Assembly: GCA_964595625.1 (NCBI GenBank)
Contig: CAZQQU010000008.1
Span: forward strand, 27,880 to 91,879
Direction: 5' to 3'
DNA length: 64,000 nt
From: CAZQQU01 sp964595625
GTDB lineage: Bacteria; Bacteroidota; Bacteroidia; Flavobacteriales; Flavobacteriaceae
How positions within the stretch are numbered: position 1 is the first letter of the stretch; every line of letters starts with the position of its first letter. Below the pieces are notes generated by a model, which did not search any database, was not told the origin of the DNA, and worked only from the letters and a program-made list of their open reading frames with translations. The translations under genes were made by a program, and so were the position numbers. This document shows positions 54,473 to 63,854 of this stretch, piece by piece.

Positions 54473-54907
54473 ATGGAAAATAAACCTATTAAAACAGACT
54501 TATTTCACTTTGTAACCGTAAGAAACCCACAGCTGTTAACACAGAATGAAAGAAAAATAGGATTTGTCTATTTTCCTGCCGAGCTGGTAAACAGCAGTCA
54601 TTTTATGAAAGATTTAGCGGGGCTGAGTACAAAACAAGCTAGAAAAGACCATTTAGAAACCAAAGCCGCCTCATTTACAAACATAAAATCTGTAAAAGCG
54701 GTAAGAAATATCGCTACGGGGCTTTATGACTTTTCTCAATGGCTTACAAAAAATAAAAACACCTTAACCTCTGAAGAAACTGAAGAACAGTCAACAGGTG
54801 TAAGCACATTATCTTCAATTAGTTTTGTGTCATTATGGGACAATATGATTTACCAGACAGTTGGCAGCAAGTGTATTAAGGCAGCGACACGACAAACAAA
54901 CGACTGA
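54473..54907 (+). pseudogene. N-terminal half of a hypothetical gene cut by the hsd insert
   Basis: The native part is residues 1-130 (MENKPIKTDLFHFVTVRNPQ ... LWDNMIYQTV, ending at 54862). The last 14 residues (GSKCIKAATRQTND) come from inserted DNA. The C-terminal half lies 8.2 kb downstream at 63084. Joining V130 to T14 of the right-hand frame restores a product of about 349 residues (YQTV-TKNSLTICDAIVRMLV). Family not recognised. It is truncated and probably non-functional. Confidence 0.8.
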
Positions 54908-55187
54908 CAGAAACAGAAAAAAGTAAACCATTTTGAAAGGTGACCAAAGACATAGAAACGATATTACAAACGGACAACGAGTAAGCCGACACTCATTGCC
55001 GACCCTATGTTTTTTATTTTTTTCCCACCGCACATTTTTTAAAAACAATTTTAGCCAACCCGCAAGTGGCACATTTGGCTTTGCCCCACCCGCAAGCCGA
55101 CCCTTCGCAAAACCAAAAGAGCCACTTTTTTGCCTACGCACCGACAGAAATACGTATTTTGGTAAACTATATTTTGACAATTAAAGA
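54861..55187. other. Cassette leader before hsdR
   Basis: 327 bases without a convincing gene. They contain repeated short segments (CCAACCCGCAAG and CCACCCGCAAGCC near 55056 and 55085) and a C/A-rich composition unlike the surrounding chromosome. A TATATTTTG-like box near 55168 may be the hsd promoter, one base off the consensus spacing. Confidence 0.4.
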
Positions 55188-57575
55188 ATGAATAAAAAGA
55201 CACTTTCAGAAAGAGATATTTGCACCAAGTTCATCACTCCTGCTTTAGAAAAGGCAGGTTGGGACAAGCAATTGCAGATATTAGAGGAAGTTTCTTTTAC
55301 TGATGGTAAAATTTACGTTAGAGGAAAAATCACAGCAAGAGGAACAAGAAAACGAGCTGACTATATTCTGTATTACAAACCGAATATTCCAATTGCGATT
55401 ATTGAAGCCAAGGACAACAACCATTCAGTAAGAGCAGGAATACAACAAGGTTTAGACTATGCTCAAATATTGGACATTCCTTGTGTATTCAGCAGCAACG
55501 GAGACGGATTTTTATTTCACGACCGTACAGCGACAGACGGTAACATAGAAACGGAAATCAGTTTAGAAGACTTCCCTACTCCCGAAGAACTTTGGCAGAA
55601 ATACAAAAAGTATAAAGGCATTGAAACTCCCGAAGCGGAAAGAATCGTTTCACAAGACTATTATTTTGACGGAACAAACCGCAAACCGAGATACTACCAA
55701 CAAATTGCAGTAAATAGAACAGTTGAAGCTATTGCCAACGGACAGAACAGAATTCTGCTTGTAATGGCAACAGGAACAGGAAAAACATACACGGCTTTTC
55801 AAATCATTCACCGACTTTGGAAAAGCGGAGCAAAAAAACGCATTCTGTTTTTAGCCGACCGAAACGCTTTAATTGACCAGACACGAAGAGGCGACTTTAA
55901 ACACTTCAAGGATAAAATGACTGTGGTAAAGCACAGGCAAATTGACAAGAGCTTTGCAATTTATTTGGCATTGTATCAAGGTCTTTCAGGAACAGACGAA
56001 GCAGCCAATGTTTACAAACAGTTTTCAAGAGACTTTTTCGACCTGATTGTAATTGACGAGTGCCACAGAGGAAGTGCTAAAGACGACAGCAGTTGGAGAG
56101 AGATTTTAAACTACTTCCAAAATGCTACGCATATTGGTTTAACCGCAACCCCAAAAGAAACCAACGAAGCAAGCAACACCGAATATTTTGGCGACCCAGT
56201 TTATACTTATTCTTTGCGACAAGGAATTGACGATGGTTTCTTTGCTCCTTATCGTGTGGTGAGAGTTGCCCTGAATGTGGATGCGGAAGGTTGGCGACCC
56301 GAACAAGGCAAAACCGACAAAGACGGAAACGAAATAGAAGACCGCATTTATAATCGAAAGGACTTTGATAAAAATTTGGTGATTGAAGAAAGAACAGATT
56401 TAGTTGCCAAAAAAGTAACCGAGTTTCTCAAAGGTTACGACCGCTTTGCTAAAACCATTGTGTTTTGTGTGGACATAGACCACGCTGAACGAATGCGAAC
56501 AGCATTAGCCAAACACAATCCTGATTTAGTTGCCGAAAACTACAAATACATAATGCAGATTACAGGCGACAATGAGGAAGGCAAACGAGAGTTGGACAAC
56601 TTCATCAATCCCGAAGAAAAATATCCGGTCATTGCCACCACTTCCGAACTGATGACCACAGGCGTTGATGCTCAAACCTGCAAAGTGATTGTATTGGACA
56701 GCAACATCAATTCAATGACCAAGTTCAAACAAATCATTGGTAGAGGAACACGAATCAATGAAGAATACGGCAAACTGTATTTTACCATTTTGGATTTCAG
56801 AAACGCAACAGACCTATTTGCAGACCCTCAATTTGACGGAGAACCAATCAGAATTAAACCAGTTACCGAAGCAATAGACTTAGGCGGCATTGTAGATGAA
56901 GAAGAAGAAAACACAGAACCAATCATTGATATTGAAACAGGAGAAGAAATTGAAATAACTTCAACCCCGCCACAACCGCAACCACCTTTTACAACCGACC
57001 CGCCACAACCAAGAGAAAAAGTTTATGTAAACGGTGTTGATGTTTCGGTTTTAATAAGCCGTGAATTGCATTTCGACCAACACGGCAGACCCATCACAAC
57101 AAGTTTGAAAGACCACACCAAAGAAATCATCAAAGAAAAGTTTGCTTCGCTTGACGACTTTTTAAATAAATGGAACACCACCGACCGCAAAGAAGCCATC
57201 ATTGCTGAATTGCAAGAACAAGGCGTAATGGTGGAAGCCTTGTATGATGCCGTGAACAAAGAAGTGGATTTGTTTGACTTGATTTGTCACGTTGCATTTG
57301 ACCAACCACCATTAACCCGAAAAGAACGAGCAAACAACGTGAAGAAACGTAACTACTTTACCAAGTATGGCGACCAAGCCCGAAAAGTATTAGAGGCATT
57401 GCTCGACAAATACGCTGACCAAGGCATTGAAAACATTGAGAACATTCAAATTCTGACTGTTCCACCAATCAATGAGTTTGGTTCGGTAACTGAAATCATA
57501 AAAGCATTTGGCAGCCGTGAAGAATACGAGAAAGCAATCCGTGATTTAGAAAACGAATTATATAAAGTAGCATAG
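55188..57575 (+). CDS. hsdR: Type I restriction enzyme R subunit
   Basis: 795 residues. Nuclease core near the N-terminus (RADYILYYKPNIPIAIIEAKD, the D...E-x-K pattern), then a DEAD/H helicase motor: Walker A MATGTGKT (about 193-200), DECHR (about 290-294), TATPKET, and motif VI IGRGTRI. The C-terminus (about 650-795) resembles the EcoEI-type R domain. It translocates and cuts unmethylated DNA with HsdM and HsdS. First gene of the operon; stop to hsdM start is 4 nt. Confidence 0.95.
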   Translation: MNKKTLSERDICTKFITPALEKAGWDKQLQILEEVSFTDGKIYVRGKITARGTRKRADYILYYKPNIPIAIIEAKDNNHSVRAGIQQGLDYAQILDIPCVFSSNGDGFLFHDRTATDGNIETEISLEDFPTPEELWQKYKKYKGIETPEAERIVSQDYYFDGTNRKPRYYQQIAVNRTVEAIANGQNRILLVMATGTGKTYTAFQIIHRLWKSGAKKRILFLADRNALIDQTRRGDFKHFKDKMTVVKHRQIDKSFAIYLALYQGLSGTDEAANVYKQFSRDFFDLIVIDECHRGSAKDDSSWREILNYFQNATHIGLTATPKETNEASNTEYFGDPVYTYSLRQGIDDGFFAPYRVVRVALNVDAEGWRPEQGKTDKDGNEIEDRIYNRKDFDKNLVIEERTDLVAKKVTEFLKGYDRFAKTIVFCVDIDHAERMRTALAKHNPDLVAENYKYIMQITGDNEEGKRELDNFINPEEKYPVIATTSELMTTGVDAQTCKVIVLDSNINSMTKFKQIIGRGTRINEEYGKLYFTILDFRNATDLFADPQFDGEPIRIKPVTEAIDLGGIVDEEEENTEPIIDIETGEEIEITSTPPQPQPPFTTDPPQPREKVYVNGVDVSVLISRELHFDQHGRPITTSLKDHTKEIIKEKFASLDDFLNKWNTTDRKEAIIAELQEQGVMVEALYDAVNKEVDLFDLICHVAFDQPPLTRKERANNVKKRNYFTKYGDQARKVLEALLDKYADQGIENIENIQILTVPPINEFGSVTEIIKAFGSREEYEKAIRDLENELYKVA

Positions 57576-57579
57576 AATA

Positions 57580-58998
57580 ATGAGCAACATAGCAGGCACC
57601 ATAAAATCCATCAGAGATATTTTCCGCAAAGACCCGGGCTTGAGTGGAGATGCACAACGCATTGAACAATTGGGTTGGATGATATTTCTGAAACTCTTTG
57701 ACGATAAAGACAAAGAAAAAGAAATCCTTAACCCCAAATACAAATCACCCATTCCGGCTGAATTGCAGTGGCGTAATTGGGCAGAAAATGATGAAGGCAT
57801 CACAGGCGATGAACTCATCAATTTTGTCAACAACAAACTTTTTCCGACTCTCAAAAACTTGACGGTTTCGGCTGACGACAGATTGGGCATTACCATTCGC
57901 CAGATATTTGACGGAACCAACAACTATATGAAAAGCGGAACCACCTTCCGCCAAGCCATTAACAAACTCAACGAAATTGATTTTAACAGCAGCAAAGAGC
58001 ATCACGTTTTTAATGTGATTTATGAGGAGATTTTGCAGGGATTGGCTGCCAAAAAAGACACAGGCGAGTTTTACACGCCAAGAGCCGTAACCCAGTTTAT
58101 TGTGGATATGGTAAACCCCAAATTGGGCGAGAAAATTACTGACCCTGCTTGCGGAACTGCGGGCTTTTTGGTGTGTGCCATTGAACATCTGAAAAAGCAG
58201 GTAAAAAACATTGAAGACCGCAAGACCTTACAAGAAACCATTACAGGAACAGAGCTAAAACCATTGCCATTTATGTTGAGTGTGGTAAACTTGATTACCC
58301 ACGACATCGAAGTTCCACAAATTGAAAACGGTGATTCGCTGAGCCGTGAATACAACTCTATCAAACAAAAAGACCGTGTGGACATCATTGTTGCCAATCC
58401 GCCTTTTGGCGGTGTGGTGGGCGATGGTATGGAAACCAATTTCCCGTTGAACTACCGCACCAAGGAAAGTGCCGATTTGTTTTTGATACTGTTTATCCAA
58501 TTGCTGAAAGATGGTGGTAGAGCAGGCATTGTTTTGCCCGATGGCAGCTTAACAGGCGATGGCGTAAAACAACGGATAAGACAAAAACTGTTGGAAGATT
58601 GCAATGTGCATACCATTGTGCGTTTGCCCCAATCGGTATTTGCTCCGTATGCCACCGTAAACACCAACCTGATTTTCTTTGAAAAGGGTAAGCCAACAAA
58701 AGAAATTTGGTATTACGAACACACTTTACCCGATGGACAAAAAGCATACAGCAAAACCAAGCCCATACGTTTAGAAGAATTTGAACCCATTAAACAATGG
58801 TGGAAAAACCGTGAAGAAAGCGAAGTAGCTTGGAAAGTGCCGATACAAACCATTATAGACCGCAATTACGATTTGGATATAAAGAATCCGAATAAGAAAG
58901 TGGAGGAAGTGGTGTATGATAGAATGGCAATAATCGAAAGACTTGAGAAGTCTTTTGCAAAATCTGCTCTATTACTAAATGAACTAAAAAAAGTTTAA
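57580..58998 (+). CDS. hsdM: Type I modification methyltransferase M subunit
   Basis: 472 residues. N-terminal helical HsdM domain (about 1-150), SAM motif I in TDPACGTAGFLVCAI (about 187-201), the FYTPRAV motif before it and the amino-methyltransferase motif IV NPPFGG (273-278). It methylates adenine in the site chosen by HsdS and is needed for restriction too. hsdS begins 1 nt later. Confidence 0.96.
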   Translation: MSNIAGTIKSIRDIFRKDPGLSGDAQRIEQLGWMIFLKLFDDKDKEKEILNPKYKSPIPAELQWRNWAENDEGITGDELINFVNNKLFPTLKNLTVSADDRLGITIRQIFDGTNNYMKSGTTFRQAINKLNEIDFNSSKEHHVFNVIYEEILQGLAAKKDTGEFYTPRAVTQFIVDMVNPKLGEKITDPACGTAGFLVCAIEHLKKQVKNIEDRKTLQETITGTELKPLPFMLSVVNLITHDIEVPQIENGDSLSREYNSIKQKDRVDIIVANPPFGGVVGDGMETNFPLNYRTKESADLFLILFIQLLKDGGRAGIVLPDGSLTGDGVKQRIRQKLLEDCNVHTIVRLPQSVFAPYATVNTNLIFFEKGKPTKEIWYYEHTLPDGQKAYSKTKPIRLEEFEPIKQWWKNREESEVAWKVPIQTIIDRNYDLDIKNPNKKVEEVVYDRMAIIERLEKSFAKSALLLNELKKV

Positions 58999-58999
58999 G

Positions 59000-60337
59000 A
59001 TGAGTAGTAGAAAAATTAGACTTGGAGATTTCCTTATTCGCAGCAAAATACCTGTGGATATTGAAGACAACAAAAAGTATAAGCGTGTGACTATTCGAAC
59101 AAAACATCAAGGAGTATCAGTCCGTGATTTTGAAATTGGTTCTAAGATTGGCACAAAAAAGCAATTCATATTAAAGGCAGGGCAATTTGTGTTATCCAAA
59201 ATTGATGCAATGTATGGAGCATTTGGAATTGCTCCTGATGAAGTAGATGGAGCCATCATTACAGGAAATTTTTGGGCATACGATTATGATAAAAATATAG
59301 TTAGTATTGAGTGGTTCAATCATTTTACAAATTCTCCTGATTTTTATGACTTGTGCAGAAGAGCAAGTACAGGTATCACTCATAGAAAATATCTTGACGA
59401 AGATTTTTTTCTAAACTATGAGGTTAATCTACCCGACTTAAATGAGCAAGAAAATCTTGTTGTTTCAATAGATAGCATAAGAGAAAAAATAAGTTCACTT
59501 GAAAACGAGCTCACCCACCAACTCACCCAACTCGAAAACTTAAACCAAGCCATTTTACAAGAAGCGGTGCAGGGCAAATTGGTGAAGCAAGACCCGAAAG
59601 ACGAACCTGCAAGTGAATTGCTCAAACGCATCAAAGCCGAGAAAGCAACCCTTCGACAGGCTCAGGGCAAGGGCAAAAAGGAAAAACCCTTACCACCCAT
59701 CAAACCCGAAGAAATTCCGTTTGAAATTCCTGAAAATTGGGTATGGTGTCGGTTGGGGGAGATTTGTGAAAGAATACACTATGGTTTTAATGCATCTGCA
59801 AAACCAAATAATACTGGAGTTAGATTACTAAGAATTACAGACATTCAAGAAAATAAAGTTGATTGGCATACAGTTCCAGGATGTGATTACTCAGAAAGTG
59901 ATTTAGAAAATTATTTGCTAAATGAAAATGACATAGTAATCGCTAGAACGGGAGGTACAATTGGAAAAACATTTTTAGTAAAAAATATTCCATTGAAGGC
60001 TTTATTTGCATCATATCTTATTAGAGCGATACCATCAAATGCTGTTTTTCCAGAGTATGCAAAATTATTTATGGAAAGCCCAATATATTGGAGACAACTT
60101 TATGATGCAGCTGGCGGAGCGGCACAGCCAAATGTAAACGGAACATCATTATCAAATTTAGCTTTTCCCCTTCCGCCACTATCCGAGCAAAAACGCATAG
60201 TAGCGGAAATAGAAAAGCAATTAGCCAAAACCAAACAGTTAAAAGAACACATCATCGCCAACCAACAAGCCACCGAGCAACTGCTTAAGGCATTGCTGCA
60301 TCAGGCGTTTGAGGTGAGGGAAACTGAAACAGTATGA
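59000..60337 (+). CDS. hsdS: Type I specificity S subunit
   Basis: 445 residues with two target-recognition domains: TRD1 about 1-150 and TRD2 about 245-400, each followed by a coiled helix (LENELTHQLTQLENLNQAILQ; EKQLAKTKQLKEHIIANQQAT). The middle linker carries Lys-rich KAEKATLRQAQGKGKKEKP, encoded in part by a palindrome-like CCCTTCGACAGGCTCAGGG element (59649-59667). TRD sequences define the DNA site, which cannot be predicted here. Overlaps the next gene by 4 nt (ATGA). Confidence 0.93.
   Translation: MSSRKIRLGDFLIRSKIPVDIEDNKKYKRVTIRTKHQGVSVRDFEIGSKIGTKKQFILKAGQFVLSKIDAMYGAFGIAPDEVDGAIITGNFWAYDYDKNIVSIEWFNHFTNSPDFYDLCRRASTGITHRKYLDEDFFLNYEVNLPDLNEQENLVVSIDSIREKISSLENELTHQLTQLENLNQAILQEAVQGKLVKQDPKDEPASELLKRIKAEKATLRQAQGKGKKEKPLPPIKPEEIPFEIPENWVWCRLGEICERIHYGFNASAKPNNTGVRLLRITDIQENKVDWHTVPGCDYSESDLENYLLNENDIVIARTGGTIGKTFLVKNIPLKALFASYLIRAIPSNAVFPEYAKLFMESPIYWRQLYDAAGGAAQPNVNGTSLSNLAFPLPPLSEQKRIVAEIEKQLAKTKQLKEHIIANQQATEQLLKALLHQAFEVRETETV
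59649..59667 (+). repeat. REP-like element inside the hsdS linker
   Basis: CCCTTCGACAGGCTCAGGG, an interrupted palindrome of the kind often repeated between genes, is read in frame as part of the hsdS linker. Only one copy was seen in the window. Confidence 0.4.
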
Positions 60338-62610
60338 TTACACAAATCAATAAACTAAAGCGGTTTGGTATCTACCAAAATTACACTTGGGGTGCAATAG
60401 ACGACTTCAAGAAAAAAAACTTGGTTTATGGTTGGAATTATTCAGGAAAAACAACGCTATCTAAACTTTTTCAAGTTTTAGAATTCAAGGATAAAAATAG
60501 ATGTTTTAGCGGAGCTGAAATAGAAATAACCGTAAATGAAGGAACAACCAAAATTTATAATCATGACACACTAAATACTTTCCCCTTTACAGTAAAGGTT
60601 TTCAATAGTGAATACATCAAACGAATTTTTACTTGGGATGAACCTAAATCGGGTTTTAGTCCGATATCGTTCTACTTAGGCGATACAGCAGGTGATTTAA
60701 AGGATAAAATCAAAAAGCTAGAAACTATCAATGAACGCTTGGCTATATTACGTGACAATAAATACAAGCCAGTCATTGAAATTTTTGAAAGCTACAATAA
60801 AACAAATGGGCATTTTTCACGAAAAGCAAAAGAGGTAAGAGATAATTATTTACCAGGGATATTTGACCCCACAACGTTTGACAAGGGACATTTCAAAATA
60901 ATAGTTGATGAAGTAAAAGCTAACCTTGATGGCTTTATTTTGAATGCCACGGAACGAGATTCAACAAAAAAAGAAGCTCTGGCAGAAAAAAAGTATGATA
61001 AACAAAATGAGAATTTAGAAGTGCAGGAAAGTTTAGAAAAGCTTTCGCTGAAAGTAAAATCAATCTTAGAGGATAGTGCTCCTAAAGCAATCTCCTTTCC
61101 AACTCTTGAAGAAGACCCTGTATTATTTGATTGGGTTCAAAAAGGAATACCTCTACACAAAGATTCTACAGAATGTAAATTCTGCACAAAACAACTTCCT
61201 GATAATCGAATGGAAGACCTTAATTCTTTTTACTCCAAAAAATTAAAAGAAATTCAGGATGCAATTGAAGAAGCAATTAAAGAGATTGATGCTGAAAGAA
61301 AAATTATTGAAATAAATTTTCCAGTTAAAAAAGACATTGCGGAACTCTTTGTGTCTGAATATGAATCGGCAATAAATGCTTATGAAACGCAAAAAGGTGT
61401 TTATAAAGAAAAGCTTTCAATTCTTGAAACAGACCTTAAATCAAAAGGTTCAAGTATTTTTACGTCAATTAAATCTACAGAAATAGAGCTTGTCAGTTTA
61501 CAAAGTCATCTTGAATCAATAATAGCAGTAATCAAAAAGCATAATAAATGGCTTGACAAATTTGGCGAAAGAAAAAGTGCCGCAATTAAAAAAATTTTAA
61601 AGCACTATGTAGCTGAATATCTTAAAGCAGAAGATTATAATAAAAAGGAATCCAACAAGGATTGTGCAATACAGACTATTGAAAAGATAGAAGCTAAAAT
61701 CAGTGCAAATATTCTTTTGATTAAGAGTTTTAATGAGCAATTAAGCAGCACTGCAAAAGGACAAGGTGAGCTTAATGATATTTTAGAAATATTGCTCCAC
61801 AGAGATGATATAAAAATTGAGATTAGAGAAGAAAAATTTAGACTTGAAAGGTCAGGGCATCCAGCGGAAAATTTAAGTGAGGGAGAAAAGTCGGCTATTG
61901 CGTTTGCATACTTTTTGACAGAATTGAAAGCATTAAGAAAGGACGACCCTCCTAAACTCCCAAAGACAATTATTTTTATTGACGACCCGATTTCCAGTTT
62001 AGACAGTAATCATATTTTTCAAGTAAGGTCATTGTTAAAAGACTTTTTTAAGGAGCAAGATTTTGCACAACTCTTTATTTCAACTCACAATTTTGAGTTT
62101 CTCTCTGTATTATTAGACTCAGGAATTTTCGGCACTATTAAATCTGACACCAAAGAACAAAAACGGCCTTTATACTTCATAAAAAGACATAAAGACGGGA
62201 GCTCAACAATTGAAAAAATGCCAAAAACATTCAGTAACTACAAATCCGAGTATGTGGGGTTATTTCATATTCTAAAAGAGTTTAATGATAGTAATGATAA
62301 GGAAAATTTTCCTTATTTATTATTGTTACCAAATGCATTACGAAGATTTTTGGAGCTTTACACATTATCAAAATATCCTGCAAACAATGGCAGCACAGTT
62401 GACGATAGAGTTGAACTGATTTTTAAATCGAATGATAGACCACATCATAATGTCAAGTTATTACATTGGTTTTCACACCAAAATCAAATTGAAAAACTAC
62501 AACAACACGATGAAAAAATTATACAGATCGCAGATGCTATAAATGATTTAATTGAATATATAAAAAATGAAGATGAACTACATTGGAAAGGACTTAATGG
62601 AATCCAATAA
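60334..62610 (+). CDS. ABC-type ATPase resembling PrrC/RloC anticodon nuclease
   Basis: 758 residues. Walker A GWNYSGKT (33-40), a long coiled coil interrupted by a CxxC (C281/C284, a possible zinc hook as in RloC), ABC signature LSEGEK (514-519) and Walker B IIFIDDPISSLD. The C-terminal region has R670-x3-E674 and His at 704/705, spaced like the Arg-Glu-His triad reported for PrrC. PrrC/RloC cut tRNA anticodon loops when type I restriction is disabled by phage. It is the last gene of the hsd operon. Nuclease activity is inferred, not shown; a plain AAA_13 ATPase is the alternative. Confidence 0.75.
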   Translation: MITQINKLKRFGIYQNYTWGAIDDFKKKNLVYGWNYSGKTTLSKLFQVLEFKDKNRCFSGAEIEITVNEGTTKIYNHDTLNTFPFTVKVFNSEYIKRIFTWDEPKSGFSPISFYLGDTAGDLKDKIKKLETINERLAILRDNKYKPVIEIFESYNKTNGHFSRKAKEVRDNYLPGIFDPTTFDKGHFKIIVDEVKANLDGFILNATERDSTKKEALAEKKYDKQNENLEVQESLEKLSLKVKSILEDSAPKAISFPTLEEDPVLFDWVQKGIPLHKDSTECKFCTKQLPDNRMEDLNSFYSKKLKEIQDAIEEAIKEIDAERKIIEINFPVKKDIAELFVSEYESAINAYETQKGVYKEKLSILETDLKSKGSSIFTSIKSTEIELVSLQSHLESIIAVIKKHNKWLDKFGERKSAAIKKILKHYVAEYLKAEDYNKKESNKDCAIQTIEKIEAKISANILLIKSFNEQLSSTAKGQGELNDILEILLHRDDIKIEIREEKFRLERSGHPAENLSEGEKSAIAFAYFLTELKALRKDDPPKLPKTIIFIDDPISSLDSNHIFQVRSLLKDFFKEQDFAQLFISTHNFEFLSVLLDSGIFGTIKSDTKEQKRPLYFIKRHKDGSSTIEKMPKTFSNYKSEYVGLFHILKEFNDSNDKENFPYLLLLPNALRRFLELYTLSKYPANNGSTVDDRVELIFKSNDRPHHNVKLLHWFSHQNQIEKLQQHDEKIIQIADAINDLIEYIKNEDELHWKGLNGIQ

Positions 62611-62953
62611 CCTTCGCATTTTGTAAACACATTTTTAAAGTCCATCAAGCCTATTCACATACCAAAACCTTGCCAAATGCAGCGAAGCAGAATTCCTGAA
62701 CACATCAGTAAAATCAATTTTGCTGTAAATAAAGAGCTTGCAAAGCCAACGCAAGAAATGCGAAGCATTCACGAACACCTTTGAAAATAAATAATGAAGT
62801 GAGTAAAAATTGTTTTTAAAAAATTTCCCAACCCTTCAAAAAAATAAAAAACGCAACGCACAACCCGATACAGACAGACAAAAACGTAAACAGACAATGA
62901 CACTAAAACCCAATACTGACAATGGTTTACAAGGACGGACGACAGAACACCAG
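62611..62953. other. Cassette tail before the attC-like site
   Basis: 343 bases after the ATPase gene. An open frame from 62611 to TGA 62784 exists without a good start (ATG 62677 would give 35 residues, MQRSRIPEHISKINFAVNK and so on). It may be a gene remnant. The rest is A/C-rich and featureless. Confidence 0.35.
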
Positions 62954-63081
62954 CTGCCAACAGCGGTTTTGCAAAAGTGGCGGTGCAGTGCTTCGTATGA
63001 CAGTGAAGTGGTTAATCAAAATTTAGTGCTTCGATTGAAGTTTAGTGGTGAAAATCGCCACCTTCGCAAAGCCGCAAAACG
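62954..63081 (+). repeat. attC-like recombination site
   Basis: CTGCCAAC (62954-62961) is the complement of GTTGGCAG at the left junction (54860-54867). Inner arms 62963-62982 and 63056-63075 pair at 17 of 20 positions around a 73-nt loop. The right end is AAAACG|TT. If the ends were joined as a circle, the site would be about 135 bp, within the size range of integron attC sites. The RYYYAAC consensus is only partly met. Confidence 0.6.
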
Positions 63082-63743
63082 TTACAAAAAATTCTCTTAC
63101 CATTTGCGATGCCATTGTAAGAATGTTGGTTGCAGACAATTTTCTTAAAAATAATGATATAGAAACTACTGCTGAATTGATAAAAAATGAAAAAGATTTA
63201 CGACGTCTGGCCAATGCCTATGTAGTAATTGATGGAATAGTTGTAACCAACTTTCCCGAGTTTTCAGCCATTGCAAATAAGCCGCGTCCGGCTCAATATA
63301 ATCCGCTTTCAACACTTGTAAACAGATTTGAAGCTACTATTGAATTAAACTCTCTTAAATCAACACTTGAGCAATTGAATACCACAATCAGGTTAAGAAC
63401 CAATGAAAACAATGCCGATTATGAGACGGTTTATCAGCAATATATAGAGGATGTCGAAGAGGCGTATGCCAACGCTACCTTGACCCAAGACAGTGAGGGA
63501 AATGACGTCTATGAAGATTTAGAACTTCCCGACTTTAGTTTCACTCCAAAAACAATATTTCAAGATGATTTTTTAGAAAACAATGTTTCAGAAAAACCTT
63601 TTAATGTAATTGAATCTATAACAGAAAAAGGGTTAGAAACACCGGAACAAATTGCTGAGAAATTAAAAAATGAGATTAAATCTCAAGACAGCATTATTTT
63701 TAAATCTGTTGTAGAAAGTAAAAAAACCAAAAAAGTTTTATAG
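63081..63743 (+). pseudogene. C-terminal half of the interrupted hypothetical gene
   Basis: Native residues start at the Val/Thr codons 63081-63086 (TKNSLTICDAIVRMLVADNFL), 219 residues to TAG 63743. It is acidic, partly helical, and ends FKSVVESKKTKKVL. It pairs with the N-terminal half at 54473-54862. A GTG at 63045 could start translation of the fragment, but with 13 foreign residues. Not a known family. Confidence 0.78.
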
Positions 63744-63854
63744 AAAGGAGGAATAATTGAACTGAAAGAAGAAAACCCACCGGAAACAGGTTATGTAGCC
63801 GGAGTTAAAAAAGTTCATAAACGGATACAACAAAAGAAAACATCAAGGAATTAA
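63744..63854 (+). other. Open frame continuing past the stop of the interrupted gene
   Basis: After TAG 63743 the same frame runs for 36 codons to TAA 63852 (LKEENPPETGYVAGVKKVHK). It opens with AAAGGAGG, a strong Shine-Dalgarno that is rare in this window, but has no ATG after it. It may be a coupled gene with a non-ATG start, or a conserved tail cut by a stop mutation. Confidence 0.35.

Larger units (their letters stand above)
54861..63081 (+). mobile_element. Integron-cassette-like insert carrying hsdRMS plus PrrC/RloC-like ATPase
   Basis: An 8221-bp insert whose left junction reads ACAG|TTGGCAG and right junction AAACG|TTACA. Removing it restores a reading frame. The right end holds an attC-like hairpin (62954-63081); the left end supplies its last 7 bases (TTGGCAG). 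Genes all run rightward toward that end, as in integron cassettes. A transposon with 3-bp GTT duplication is the alternative. No integrase or transposase lies inside. At 8.2 kb it would be unusually large for a cassette. Confidence 0.6.

Noticed and set aside
54833..55184. Open frames on both strands at the left end of the insert
   Set aside because: They run across the junction and low-complexity A/C-rich DNA, with no family pattern.
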